A stretch of DNA of 64,000 nucleotides. It comes from Brenneria rubrifaciens (GTDB taxonomy: Bacteria > Pseudomonadota > Gammaproteobacteria > Enterobacterales > Enterobacteriaceae). The translations under genes were made by a program, and so were the position numbers. Positions 1 to 7,528 of the stretch are shown one piece after another; position 1 is the stretch's first letter; the number at the start of each line of letters is the position of its first letter. Under the pieces are notes generated by a model, which saw only the letters and a list, made by a program, of their open reading frames with translations, was not told the origin of the DNA and did no database searches. The DNA lies in assembly GCF_005484945.1 (NCBI RefSeq), contig NZ_CP034035.1, positions 1,054,001 to 1,118,000 on the forward strand, read 5' to 3'.

Positions 1-140
1 GTACGTTTAATGCCTTAGTTTAATTGATAACACGCGGTAGAGAACGCGTTTTTACCAGACAGTGTGTACTAAGTTGAAGGTATTAACATTGAGCTATGTC
101 TGTTAAGAAGACCGAAGGTATTTATATCCATTCGGACTAG

Positions 141-536
141 TTAGCTGTTGGTGTAATTATCGTAGCTCTCTTTTAGCGTTTCCCAGTGTGTAATTAGCGT
201 ATCCGTTGTGGCAATAAGATTGTTGTGCGGACCGTCGTGATTGGGATTCAATTTGCCTTTTTTTAACTGAGAAAGGATCGCGTCAGCGTTTTCGGTTGCA
301 TTAAGGGTTTGCTTCTTAAGTCCTGAGGCATCGGTCGCTAATTGCTGAATAATCGGGTCGGCGGATTGGGTCGCCCGTTTAGTGGACAGTAACGACATGG
401 AATACTTTAACTCGTTTAACTTATTCAGGTTTTCGTTGATTCTATCAATGGTCCCCTGCGCTTTCGGCGTGGAGCCGAAAGCGCTTTGGGAAGAACCGAA
501 GGAGAATGAGTTTACGTTAATATGAGGTATTTTCAT
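141..536 (-). CDS. Hypothetical small protein, possibly secreted
   Basis: Unrecognised 131-residue protein. The ATG is preceded by GAAGG about ten bases upstream, so translation is plausible. The first 25 or so residues are rich in Ser, Asn, Phe and Gly and do not form a Sec signal peptide. The rest reads as amphipathic helices rich in Leu, Ile, Asn, Thr and Lys, with no Cys and a single Trp near the end. The DNA is more AT-rich than the neighbouring operon, which hints at horizontal acquisition. The composition resembles small helical type III secretion substrates or chaperone clients, but I see no Hrp-box and no secretion genes in the window, so that is only a guess. It is transcribed away from the ABC operon at 910. 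Confidence 0.5.
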   Translation of the reverse strand: MKIPHINVNSFSFGSSQSAFGSTPKAQGTIDRINENLNKLNELKYSMSLLSTKRATQSADPIIQQLATDASGLKKQTLNATENADAILSQLKKGKLNPNHDGPHNNLIATTDTLITHWETLKESYDNYTNS

Positions 537-909
537 TAGTTCTAGCCTTCAACATTTGTTAGTTAATAGTTTTTTAAAAAATAATACCTAAGCGGCAATG
601 TAACGATCCATGAGTGTCACAAAGCCGTCGGCGGTTCCCTATCACAAAGACCGCGTTATCTCTTACCAGGCCAATCATGAAACCGTCACGGAACGGGTTT
701 TCAGCTCATCGTATCGATCCCTCCCGTTCAAACTCAGCCAGTGAAAAGCGGAAAAGCCGAGAAATTTTGAAAAGTTTGTTGTATTAGACAAGTTTGGAAG
801 GTTTTTGCTACGGTCAATCGACTTCATTAATCCATGGTCCCTGTATCCGGCGATGCGCCCGCGCTGAGGCAAAGGGGTATCTGGAGATGCTGTTAATCAG
901 GAGTATGCG
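537..909. other. Intergenic region upstream of the ABC/amidase operon
   Basis: AT-rich divergent region between the hypothetical gene (start 536) and the ABC operon (start 910). It must carry promoters for both. Two direct copies of AAGTTTG lie at 772-778 and 790-796, 18 bp apart, with a related inverted CAAACT near 729-734. These are candidate operator half-sites but unproven. A 65-codon reverse-strand frame at 675-872 has no recognisable features and is not called. No other element is seen. Confidence 0.4.
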
Positions 910-1746
910 ATGAGCCTTTCACCAGCCATAAAAGAAGCACTACCTAACGATCCCGCTTTGCCTCCGGTCGCTATCTCGATGAAAGGGGTGAAAAAGCAGT
1001 TTCTGGATCACGATGAAAACGTCGTGGAGGTGATTAAAGACATCTCGATTGATATTTATCATCGTGAGTTTATCAGTATCGTCGGCCCCAGCGGATGTGG
1101 AAAGACCACCATGTTTAACATGATTGCCGGGCTGCTGACGCCTACCTCCGGTGATATTCAGGTATTTGACCAATACTACGCCATTCCCAAGAAAGGGCGG
1201 GTGGGTTACATGCTGCAAAAGGATCTGCTGTTTCCCTGGCGCACCATCCTCGATAACGTCTGCCTGGGACTGGAAATCAGTGAAGTGCCGAAGAAAGAAC
1301 GTCATGAACGCGCTATGGCCTACCTGCATAAATACGGTTTGGGGGATTTCGCCCACGCTTATCCCGCCACGCTTTCCGGCGGGATGCGCCAGAGGGCGGC
1401 GCTGATCCGTACGCTGGTGATCGATCCAGACATCATTCTGCTTGATGAGCCGTTCTCCGCGCTGGATTACCAGACCCGGCTGGTGCTGGAAGAAGAGATC
1501 CTGTCGATCCTTAATGAATTCGGCAAAACGGTGGTGCTGATCACGCACGATATCGGCGAGGCCATTTCCATGTCCGATCGCATCGTGGTGATGTCGCAGC
1601 GACCCACCTGGAATAAAAAAACCTATGAAGTCGGTCTGGCCAAGCAACACGGCTCTACCATGGGGGCCCGTAAAGATGCGCGCTATCAACAATTTTTCGA
1701 TGCGATATGGGGCGATATGGACATTCAACTGGGAGGTCGGCCATGA
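910..1746 (+). CDS. ABC transporter ATPase, nitrate/sulfonate/taurine type
   Basis: Cytoplasmic ATPase of an importer (278 aa), of the SsuB/TauB/ThiZ kind. Visible motifs: Walker A GPSGCGKTT at residues 59-67, Q-loop around 103, signature LSGGMRQR at 155-162, Walker B IILLDEP at 175-181, and the switch His in ITHD at 211-214. All residues needed for ATP hydrolysis are present. The start is set by AGGAG six bases before the ATG. It is the first gene of a four-gene operon; its stop overlaps the permease start as ATGA. The family imports small organic anions or heteroaromatics, and sequence alone does not fix the substrate. The amidase downstream suggests an amide. Confidence 0.93.
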   Translation: MSLSPAIKEALPNDPALPPVAISMKGVKKQFLDHDENVVEVIKDISIDIYHREFISIVGPSGCGKTTMFNMIAGLLTPTSGDIQVFDQYYAIPKKGRVGYMLQKDLLFPWRTILDNVCLGLEISEVPKKERHERAMAYLHKYGLGDFAHAYPATLSGGMRQRAALIRTLVIDPDIILLDEPFSALDYQTRLVLEEEILSILNEFGKTVVLITHDIGEAISMSDRIVVMSQRPTWNKKTYEVGLAKQHGSTMGARKDARYQQFFDAIWGDMDIQLGGRP

Positions 1747-2588
1747 GTACGCCTGTTACCGCCGCGGATAAAAACCGTTCCCGTCTGTCGGCCCTAAGCC
1801 GTCGGCGCAAAAAGAAATTTAAGTCGCTGCTGAAAGATAATGGCTGGCGGGCGCTGATCCTCATCTTGTTGGTGGCGCTGTGGCAATACGGCGTAGACAC
1901 CGGCGTGGTTAATGCTTTTCTAATGGGCTCTCCGGCGGGGATCTGGCAGGAGTTTGTCCGGTTGCTGGCCAACGGCGAACTGCTGACCAATGCCTATGTC
2001 ACGGTCTACGCCACGGTGACGGGTTTTGTGCTGGGCAGCCTGTTGGGGTCGCTGTCCGGGCTGCTGCTGTGGTATTCACCCACGCTGGCGCGCATCCTCG
2101 ATCCGTTTTTCATCGCCCTGAACGGACTGCCGAAAATCGCGCTGGCGCCCATCATTATCATCTGGTTCGGCTCCGGGTTATTTTCCAAAATCGCGCTGGC
2201 ATTTATCGCGACTTATATCGTAGCGCTGTTGTCGGCGTGGCAGGGAACGCACCAGATTGATGATAATCAGGTGAATTTGATGCGTTCGCTGGGGGCTGAT
2301 AAGAATCAGATTTTCCGCAAAGTGGTGATCCCGTCCACACTGCCGTGGATCATCTCAGCCTTCCGCCTGAACATCGGTTTCGCGCTGATTGCCGATATCG
2401 GCGGGGAATTTATCTCCTCTGATTATGGCTTGGGCAAAATGATTTTCGTCGCCGGAAACCTGTTCAACCTCAATGTGGTGTGGGTCGGCGTTTTCACCCT
2501 GCTGTTTGTCGCTATCGTGCTCTATCTGCTGGTTATCCAACTACAGCGCTGGCTGCTGCCCTGGGAACGCCAGTCCGTTAATCGTTAG
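1743..2588 (+). CDS. ABC transporter permease, SsuC/TauC type
   Basis: Inner-membrane permease (281 aa from the chosen start) with a basic N-terminus (RSRLSALSRRRKKKF) and about six hydrophobic segments. The cytoplasmic coupling loop that contacts the ATPase is visible near the sequence SLGADKNQIFRKVVIPSTLP, typical of the taurine/sulfonate/nitrate family. An upstream in-frame ATG at 1707 is rejected because the ATG at 1743 forms the classical ATGA overlap with the ATPase stop and has GGAGG just before it. It pairs with the ATPase at 910 and the binding protein at 2625. Confidence 0.92.
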   Translation: MSTPVTAADKNRSRLSALSRRRKKKFKSLLKDNGWRALILILLVALWQYGVDTGVVNAFLMGSPAGIWQEFVRLLANGELLTNAYVTVYATVTGFVLGSLLGSLSGLLLWYSPTLARILDPFFIALNGLPKIALAPIIIIWFGSGLFSKIALAFIATYIVALLSAWQGTHQIDDNQVNLMRSLGADKNQIFRKVVIPSTLPWIISAFRLNIGFALIADIGGEFISSDYGLGKMIFVAGNLFNLNVVWVGVFTLLFVAIVLYLLVIQLQRWLLPWERQSVNR

Positions 2589-2624
2589 TTATGTCGTTAA
2601 CCCATTAATCGAAGGAATTCACAG

Positions 2625-3596
2625 ATGAAAAAAATTGTTTCATGGCTGTGTGCCGCCGTATTTACCCTGGGCTCTGCCGGCGGCCTTGCCGCGGATGGCA
2701 AGCGCGATCGCGTGTTGGTGACGGAGGCATTTCACTCTCTGCTGTATCTGCCGGTTTATGTGGCGAAACATCAGGGAATGTTTGCCCGGAATCAGATTGA
2801 TGTGACCACCATCCGTTCGGCTGGCTCCGGCCCTACCGCGCTGGCGGCGGTGCTGTCCGGCGAGGCGCAGTTCTCGGTTCACGGTCCTGAACATGTGGGG
2901 TTCGCTCAGCAGAAAGGCGGCCAAGCCAAAGCCGTCAGCGCCGTCGCCAATAGTGCGCCGGTGTGGATACTGGCCAAGCCGGGTTTTACCTTTAATTCAC
3001 CCGCCGATCTGAAAGGCAAACGTGTGGTATCGGGGTTGGCGCCCGGCACGTCCAATACGTTGCTGCTGCGTCTATTGCAACAACAGGGTCTGGACCCCAA
3101 GAAGGACGTCACCATCGATGAGGTGCAGAACGGCGCCGAACTGGGACCGTTGCTGGCAGGAAGAGCGGACGCGGCGGTGGTCTATGAGCCTCAGGCGGAT
3201 CAGGGCGTGGGGCAGGGGTTGAAAGTGATTTACGATTTTACCCGCGATTACCCTGAGTATGCGTTCTCCACCATCAATACCTCGGAGAAAATCATCACCG
3301 ACAATCCGCAGTTGGTTGCGCGCTTCGTCAAATCCATCAACGAATCTCTGGCCTTTATTCACCAGAACCCGGATGAAGCGAAAAAAGTGGCCCGTCTGGA
3401 GTTTGCCGCTCTGGATAGCAAAGTGGTGGATGCCGCAGTGCAGCGTATGATCGACAGTAATGTCTATCCCGCTAACGCGGTCATTTCGCCTTTGGCGTTC
3501 ACCACCGCGATCGATATTCAGAAATTCGTCGGCAATATCACTCAGGATATGCCTTATGAACAGATTGTTGATGGTCAGTTCGCCAGTAAGCCCTGA
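2625..3596 (+). CDS. NMT1/ThiY-like periplasmic substrate-binding protein
   Basis: 323-residue binding protein of the importer. The N-terminus is a Sec signal peptide (MKKIVSW, hydrophobic core, cleavage probably after an Ala near residue 22). The mature part follows the NMT1/SsuA-like two-lobe pattern: LLYLPVYVAKHQGMF early, then SGPTALAAVLSGEAQF, DLKGKRVV and GRADAAVVYEP. Family members bind sulfonates, nitrate, pyrimidines, riboflavin and similar small molecules, and specificity cannot be read from these motifs. It has AAGGA upstream of the ATG and lies 36 bases after the permease and 15 before the amidase, all in one apparent transcript. Confidence 0.92.
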   Translation: MKKIVSWLCAAVFTLGSAGGLAADGKRDRVLVTEAFHSLLYLPVYVAKHQGMFARNQIDVTTIRSAGSGPTALAAVLSGEAQFSVHGPEHVGFAQQKGGQAKAVSAVANSAPVWILAKPGFTFNSPADLKGKRVVSGLAPGTSNTLLLRLLQQQGLDPKKDVTIDEVQNGAELGPLLAGRADAAVVYEPQADQGVGQGLKVIYDFTRDYPEYAFSTINTSEKIITDNPQLVARFVKSINESLAFIHQNPDEAKKVARLEFAALDSKVVDAAVQRMIDSNVYPANAVISPLAFTTAIDIQKFVGNITQDMPYEQIVDGQFASKP

Positions 3597-3611
3597 TAAG
3601 GATCGGCTTTT

Positions 3612-4982
3612 ATGAAAAATGTATTGGATCAGTCACCTTTTGCCACCCTTGCCGCCACCCGGCGGCTGTTGGCGGCGCGCAAAGTTTCGCCGGGTGAGTT
3701 ACTGAGTCATTTTCTGGCGCGTATCGATGAGCGGGATACGCACATCAAGGCCTGGCGCTATCTCGACCGCGACGGCGCTAAACAGCGGGCGGCGGAACTG
3801 GACCGGCAGATGGCGGCCATTGCCTGCAAGCCGGCATTGTTTGGCATTCCCTATGGCGCCAAAGATATCTTCCATACGCGCGGATTGCCCACCGAGGGCG
3901 GTTCCAAAGTCTGTCAGGGCAGGGTTTCCACCGAGAACGCCAGCGTTATCGACCGGCTGGATGAGGCGGGGGCGCTATTGCTGGGTAAACTGACCACAAC
4001 GGAGTTCGCCAATTTAGGTACGCCGCCCGAAACCGGCAACGCCTGGAATCCGCAGCATACGCCAGGTGGTTCAAGCAGCGGTTCCGCGGCGGCGCTTGGC
4101 GCGCGCATGGCGCTGATGACGCTGGGTACGCAGACGGCCGGATCGCTGTCCCGTCCGGCGGCGTTTAACGGGGTCACGGTGCTCAAAGCCACCTATGGAC
4201 GCATCGGCAAAGCCGGGGTAATTCCCGCCAGTTGGTCGCTGGATCACGTTGGCGCCTTTACTCATACCGTTGAAGATGCTGTGCTGGTGTACAATACGCT
4301 GGCAGGCCCGGACCCGCGAGATGAAACCACCCATACGTTGCCTTATACGCCGCTGCAACTGAGGGAAAAGCATGACTATACCGTCGGTATCGTGGAGCAT
4401 CCGTGGTTTGACAATGTGGATGAGGAGATCGGCGTTGCCTGCCAGCAGGCGATGGACCAGCTGGCCGGACACGGCGTCCGGCTGAGGCGAATCAAGCTGC
4501 CGGAGAGCTTTGATGCAGCTTGTCAGGCTCATCAGATTGTGATGCAGGCCGAGTGTGCCTCCTATCACCGCGAGGCATTCCTGCAAACGCCGACGCTGTT
4601 TGGGGACTATTTACAGGAATTTCTGCCGCAGGGTCTGGCTATTTCCGCCCATGAGTATCTGCAAGCCCAGCAGATCCGTGCTCGCTACCGGGCGGAGCTG
4701 GCGGCACGGTTTGACGCAGCGGATATCCTGATGACGCCGGCCACGCCGACGCTGGCGCCTTATAGTCTGGCGCGCACCGGCTCGCCGGCGTTTAATATGC
4801 CGTTCACCAATGCCGGCGTACCGACGTTGACGATGCCGGTCGGTTTTTCCCGTTCGGGATTGCCGATGGGCATGCAGTGGGTAGCCCGGCACGGGAATGA
4901 GCAGGCGCTGGCGGATCTGGGGTTATACTATCAGCAGATGACTGACTGGCATGCCTGTTTACCGCCGGTCTGTCGGCCATGA
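3612..4982 (+). CDS. Amidase-signature family hydrolase
   Basis: 456-residue cytoplasmic amide hydrolase. The catalytic Lys-cisSer-Ser triad of the amidase-signature family is intact: Lys84 in YGAKDIF, cis-Ser154 in the glycine/serine-rich stretch GGSSSGSAAA, and nucleophile Ser178 in TAGSLSRPAA. The spacing (70 and 24 residues) matches the family. The enzyme splits a C-N amide bond; GatA has the same fold, but the gene is not beside gatB/gatC and clusters with an importer, so a catabolic role on the imported compound is inferred. A GGAT ribosome site precedes the ATG. Two terminators follow, closing the operon before the regulator gene. Substrate unknown. Confidence 0.9.
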   Translation: MKNVLDQSPFATLAATRRLLAARKVSPGELLSHFLARIDERDTHIKAWRYLDRDGAKQRAAELDRQMAAIACKPALFGIPYGAKDIFHTRGLPTEGGSKVCQGRVSTENASVIDRLDEAGALLLGKLTTTEFANLGTPPETGNAWNPQHTPGGSSSGSAAALGARMALMTLGTQTAGSLSRPAAFNGVTVLKATYGRIGKAGVIPASWSLDHVGAFTHTVEDAVLVYNTLAGPDPRDETTHTLPYTPLQLREKHDYTVGIVEHPWFDNVDEEIGVACQQAMDQLAGHGVRLRRIKLPESFDAACQAHQIVMQAECASYHREAFLQTPTLFGDYLQEFLPQGLAISAHEYLQAQQIRARYRAELAARFDAADILMTPATPTLAPYSLARTGSPAFNMPFTNAGVPTLTMPVGFSRSGLPMGMQWVARHGNEQALADLGLYYQQMTDWHACLPPVCRP

Positions 4983-5026
4983 AAACAGAGTGCGTCCGCC
5001 GGTGCAGGCCAATCCGGTGATGCGTT

Positions 5027-5061
5027 GCAGGCGGCGTTGAAAAGCGCGCCTGCGTTTTTTT
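5027..5061 (+). terminator. Terminator 1 of the ABC/amidase operon
   Basis: Stem GCAGGCG (5027-5033) pairs with CGCCTGC (5047-5053), with further GC pairing inside, followed by seven T at 5055-5061. It is a strong intrinsic terminator. It is also one end of the 72-bp intergenic repeat described at 5027-5133. Confidence 0.85.
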
Positions 5062-5097
5062 ATGACGGGCTATCCTGCCCGTCACCCTGCGGGCCGC

Positions 5098-5133
5098 CGC
5101 AGGCGGCGTTGAAAAACGCGCCTGCGTTTTTTT
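5098..5133 (+). terminator. Terminator 2 of the ABC/amidase operon
   Basis: Stem CGCAGGCG (5098-5105) pairs with CGCCTGCG (5119-5126), followed by seven T (5127-5133). Almost identical to terminator 1 and 72 bp downstream. It separates the operon from the regulator gene at 5188. Confidence 0.85.
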
Positions 5134-5187
5134 AAGTGCACGGTCGTTGCGCGCGGTTTTTTTTCCGGTTAACCAGGATGGCGAGTT

Positions 5188-5985
5188 ATGTACGATAAAT
5201 TATTGACGGTTTCCGATGCGGCGAAAATGCTGGGGATCTCCGCCAGCACCTTGAGGCGTTTGGAGGAAAATGGCGAGGTGAAAACCTATGGCCTTAAAGT
5301 GGTTTACACTCCCGGCGGTCAGCGCCGCTATCTGGCCGATGAAATTCAGCGTATTTATTCACAGACCGGGTTTGCCAGTAAAATTGGTTTTGGCTCGAAA
5401 GCGGCGGTCCTGATACGGGATGTGACCTATGCCTTTATGGATTCGGGTTCCACGCTGGCGATCAATACGTCGTTTGATAAAACCGCGCTGCGTCAGTTGC
5501 TGGAATTGGCCAGACAACATCAATCGCCGACGATATTCAGCCGCACGATTTATCAGGAAGATCACCCCTTTTCCCGCATGTGGGGGAAAAAGTTCTCCTC
5601 TATCACGGTGCTGGCGGAGGATGCCTACCTTAATCAGATCGATGCCGCGTTGGAGGGCATCGCGTTCGATCGGATGCAATCCACCTGCTATATCTCCGAT
5701 TTGCACGGTCACGAACTGGCGACGTGGCTAAAGCGGCAAGGCGTGGATACGGTTATTCTGGCGGGGGTGACCGCCAGCGGCAGCCTGCGCGCCACGGCGA
5801 TCGAGGCGTTCCAGGAGGGGTTCCACGTGGTACTGCCGCGTGAGGTGACCGGTGATAGAAGTCAGTCCGCATTGGACTTTACGCTGTTGGATCTAAACGC
5901 CCGTTATGCGGATGTGCTTGGCATTGACGAGGTATTCGGCTGGCTGGCCGAACAGCCGGTTGCGGCGGAGCTGGTGCAGGCGTAA
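5188..5985 (+). CDS. MerR-type HTH fused to an inactive isochorismatase-like domain
   Basis: 265 residues with two parts. Residues 5-58 are a MerR/excisionase-type winged helix (LTVSDAAKMLGISASTLRRLEENG, then PGGQRRYL). Residues 70-250 follow the isochorismatase/N-carbamoylsarcosine amidohydrolase fold: AAVLIRDVTYAFMDSG, then VDTVILAGVTASGSLRATAIEAF, then VVLPREVTGDRS. In active enzymes the triad is Asp, Lys and Cys. Asp78 is kept, but the Cys of the GVTTSGCVRAT motif is Ser199 here and the Lys position reads Asp161 or Arg162. Catalysis as a cysteine hydrolase is therefore unlikely, and the domain more probably binds a ligand. Inferred role: transcription regulator of the adjacent importer/amidase genes, sensing an amide or acid related to their substrate. 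It starts after two terminators, so it has its own promoter. Confidence 0.78.
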   Translation: MYDKLLTVSDAAKMLGISASTLRRLEENGEVKTYGLKVVYTPGGQRRYLADEIQRIYSQTGFASKIGFGSKAAVLIRDVTYAFMDSGSTLAINTSFDKTALRQLLELARQHQSPTIFSRTIYQEDHPFSRMWGKKFSSITVLAEDAYLNQIDAALEGIAFDRMQSTCYISDLHGHELATWLKRQGVDTVILAGVTASGSLRATAIEAFQEGFHVVLPREVTGDRSQSALDFTLLDLNARYADVLGIDEVFGWLAEQPVAAELVQA

Positions 5986-6008
5986 CCCCCTCGCGGCAAC
6001 GCGCCGCA

Positions 6009-6269
6009 TCACATATCCAGTTCAATATCGTTCACCGGCATGCAGCAGCAGGGCAGAATTTCCCCCTGCTGAATACAGGCCAGCGGTGCCTGACGGTATA
6101 CCACTTTCCCCTTGAGCAAGCGGATGCGGCATGTACCGCAATAGCCGGAACGGCACTGATATTCCACGCTCATGCGCCGGGATTCCAGCGCATCCAGCAG
6201 CGACGCATGTTGGTCGGAGCAGCTAAACTGCGCACCGGACGTGCGCAGCGTGATGATTGATGCCGTCAT
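6009..6269 (-). CDS. yfaE: Ferredoxin YfaE, radical maintenance for ribonucleotide reductase
   Basis: 86-residue [2Fe-2S] ferredoxin that in E. coli reduces NrdB during assembly and repair of the diferric-tyrosyl cofactor. The plant-type ferredoxin cysteines are visible: C-x4-C-x2-C in CRSGYCGTC, and the fourth in LPCC near the C-terminus. A longer frame begins at 6305, but the ATG at 6269 lies four bases after the nrdB stop and gives the family's usual length. Last gene of the nrdA-nrdB-yfaE unit; it converges on the MerR-like regulator with a 23-base gap. Confidence 0.93.
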   Translation of the reverse strand: MTASIITLRTSGAQFSCSDQHASLLDALESRRMSVEYQCRSGYCGTCRIRLLKGKVVYRQAPLACIQQGEILPCCCMPVNDIELDM

Positions 6270-6273
6270 GTGG

Positions 6274-7404
6274 TTAGAGTTGGAAATCGCTGAGGTCATC
6301 GGCATTCATTTCAGAATCGATCTGACCCACCAGATAAGAGCTGACCTCGACTTCCTGCGGCGCGACCTGGACGTTATCGGAAACCAGCCAGGCGTTGATC
6401 CACGGAATCGGGTTGGTGCGCGTTTCAAACGGCAGCGGCAGACCGACGGCCTGCATGCGGATATTGGTAATATATTCCACGTACTGGCACAGGATATCTT
6501 TGTTCAGGCCAATCATGGAACCCTCGCGAAACAGGTAATCCGCCCACTCTTTCTCCTGCTGTGCGGCGAGCACGAACAGGTCATAGCTCTCTTGATGGCA
6601 CTCTTCGGCAATCCGGGCCATTTCCGGGTCGTCATGACCCGCGCGCATCAGGTTCAGCATATGCTGGGTGCCGGTCAGATGCAGCGCTTCATCGCGGGCG
6701 ATCAGCTTGATGATTTTGGCATTCCCTTCCATCAGTTCGCGTTCGGCAAAGGCGAATGAACAGGCAAAGCTGACGTAGAAGCGAATTGCTTCCAGCGCGT
6801 TAACGCTCATCAGGCACAGGTACAGTTTCTTTTTCAGCTCATACAGGTTAACGGAAACGGTTTTGCCATTGACCTGATGCGTCCCTTCTCCCAGCAGGTG
6901 GTAGTAGCTGGTCATCTCGATAAGCGAGTCGTAGTAACCGGAAATGTCTTTAGCGCGCCTCAGAATCTCTTCATTGGTCACGATGTCGTCAAACACCAGT
7001 GACGGATCGTTGACGATGTTGCGGATAATGTGAGTGTAGGAACGCGAGTGAATGGTTTCTGAAAATGCCCAGGTTTCCACCCAGGTTTCCAATTCTGGAA
7101 TGGAGATCAGCGGCAGCAGCGCAACGTTCGGGCTGCGGCCCTGAATAGAGTCCAGCAGCGTCTGATACTTAAGATTGCTGATGAAAATATGCTTTTCGTG
7201 ATCGGTTAATGCCTGATAGTCGATACGATCGCGGGAGACGTCCACTTCTTCCGGGCGCCAGAAGAAGGAGAGTTGTTTCTCAATGAGTTTCTCAAAAATT
7301 TCGTATTTTTGCTGATCGAAACGGGCAACGTTAACCGACTGGCCGAAGAACATCGGCTCAAGCAATTGGTCGTTTTTATTCTGTGAAAAAGTGGTGTAGG
7401 CCAT
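6274..7404 (-). CDS. nrdB: Ribonucleoside-diphosphate reductase class Ia, beta subunit
   Basis: 376 residues, the usual length. R2 subunit carrying the diiron centre and the stable tyrosyl radical; pairs with NrdA to make dNDPs aerobically in the cytoplasm. Conserved helices with iron ligands are visible ([16 protein letters not shown] early, [15 protein letters not shown] with the radical Tyr near 123, and the [15 protein letters not shown] stretch). The C-terminal tail DDLSDFQL is the peptide that docks into NrdA. It lies 124 bases after nrdA, and the gap is filled by a palindromic repeat; yfaE follows at four bases. Confidence 0.98.
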   Translation of the reverse strand: MAYTTFSQNKNDQLLEPMFFGQSVNVARFDQQKYEIFEKLIEKQLSFFWRPEEVDVSRDRIDYQALTDHEKHIFISNLKYQTLLDSIQGRSPNVALLPLISIPELETWVETWAFSETIHSRSYTHIIRNIVNDPSLVFDDIVTNEEILRRAKDISGYYDSLIEMTSYYHLLGEGTHQVNGKTVSVNLYELKKKLYLCLMSVNALEAIRFYVSFACSFAFAERELMEGNAKIIKLIARDEALHLTGTQHMLNLMRAGHDDPEMARIAEECHQESYDLFVLAAQQEKEWADYLFREGSMIGLNKDILCQYVEYITNIRMQAVGLPLPFETRTNPIPWINAWLVSDNVQVAPQEVEVSSYLVGQIDSEMNADDLSDFQL

Positions 7405-7416
7405 TTAAGGTTCTCC

Positions 7417-7498
7417 AAAAAAATGCCTGGTGCATTTTTCAACGCCGCTTGCGGCGGCCCAATAAGAGGGCGGGCAGGGAAGCCCGCCATAAAAAATG
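7417..7498 (-). repeat. Palindromic 72-bp repeat family, copy B (nrdA-nrdB gap)
   Basis: Read on the minus strand: T-run, hairpin GGCGGGC-TTCCCT-GCCCGCC, the GGGCCGCCGCAAGCGGCG module, then AAAAATGC-ACCAG-GCATTTTTTT, a short stem followed by T. It occupies most of the 124-base gap and lies in the orientation that would terminate or attenuate transcripts running from nrdA into nrdB. Confidence 0.8.
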
Positions 7499-7528
7499 CG
7501 GCGGTTGCGTAGCTGCCTTTAAAAAGGC

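Larger units (their letters stand above)
5027..5133 (+). repeat. Palindromic 72-bp repeat family, copy A (1.5 tandem units)
   Basis: The terminator segment occurs twice exactly 72 bp apart (5027 and 5099), separated by the hairpin GACGGGC-TATCCT-GCCCGTC and the motif CCCTGCGGGCCGC. The same modules, in the same order and period, form the array at 53483-53734 and the copies at 7417, 47221, 50271 and 53804. Here the repeat provides the end of a transcript. Confidence 0.85.

Noticed and set aside
32..53. Short ACGCG/CGCGT hairpin with T-run at the left edge
   Set aside because: A five-base stem with a nine-base loop (CGC pairs only) is too weak to call, and the gene it would end is outside the window.
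675..872. 65-codon frame upstream of the ABC operon
   Set aside because: No ribosome site, no family features, and it lies in the promoter region of the operon.
940..1728. 262-codon open frame antisense to the ABC ATPase
   Set aside because: It mirrors a gene with all ABC motifs, has no ribosome site and reads as low-complexity His/Gln/Arg-rich sequence typical of antisense frames in GC-rich codons.
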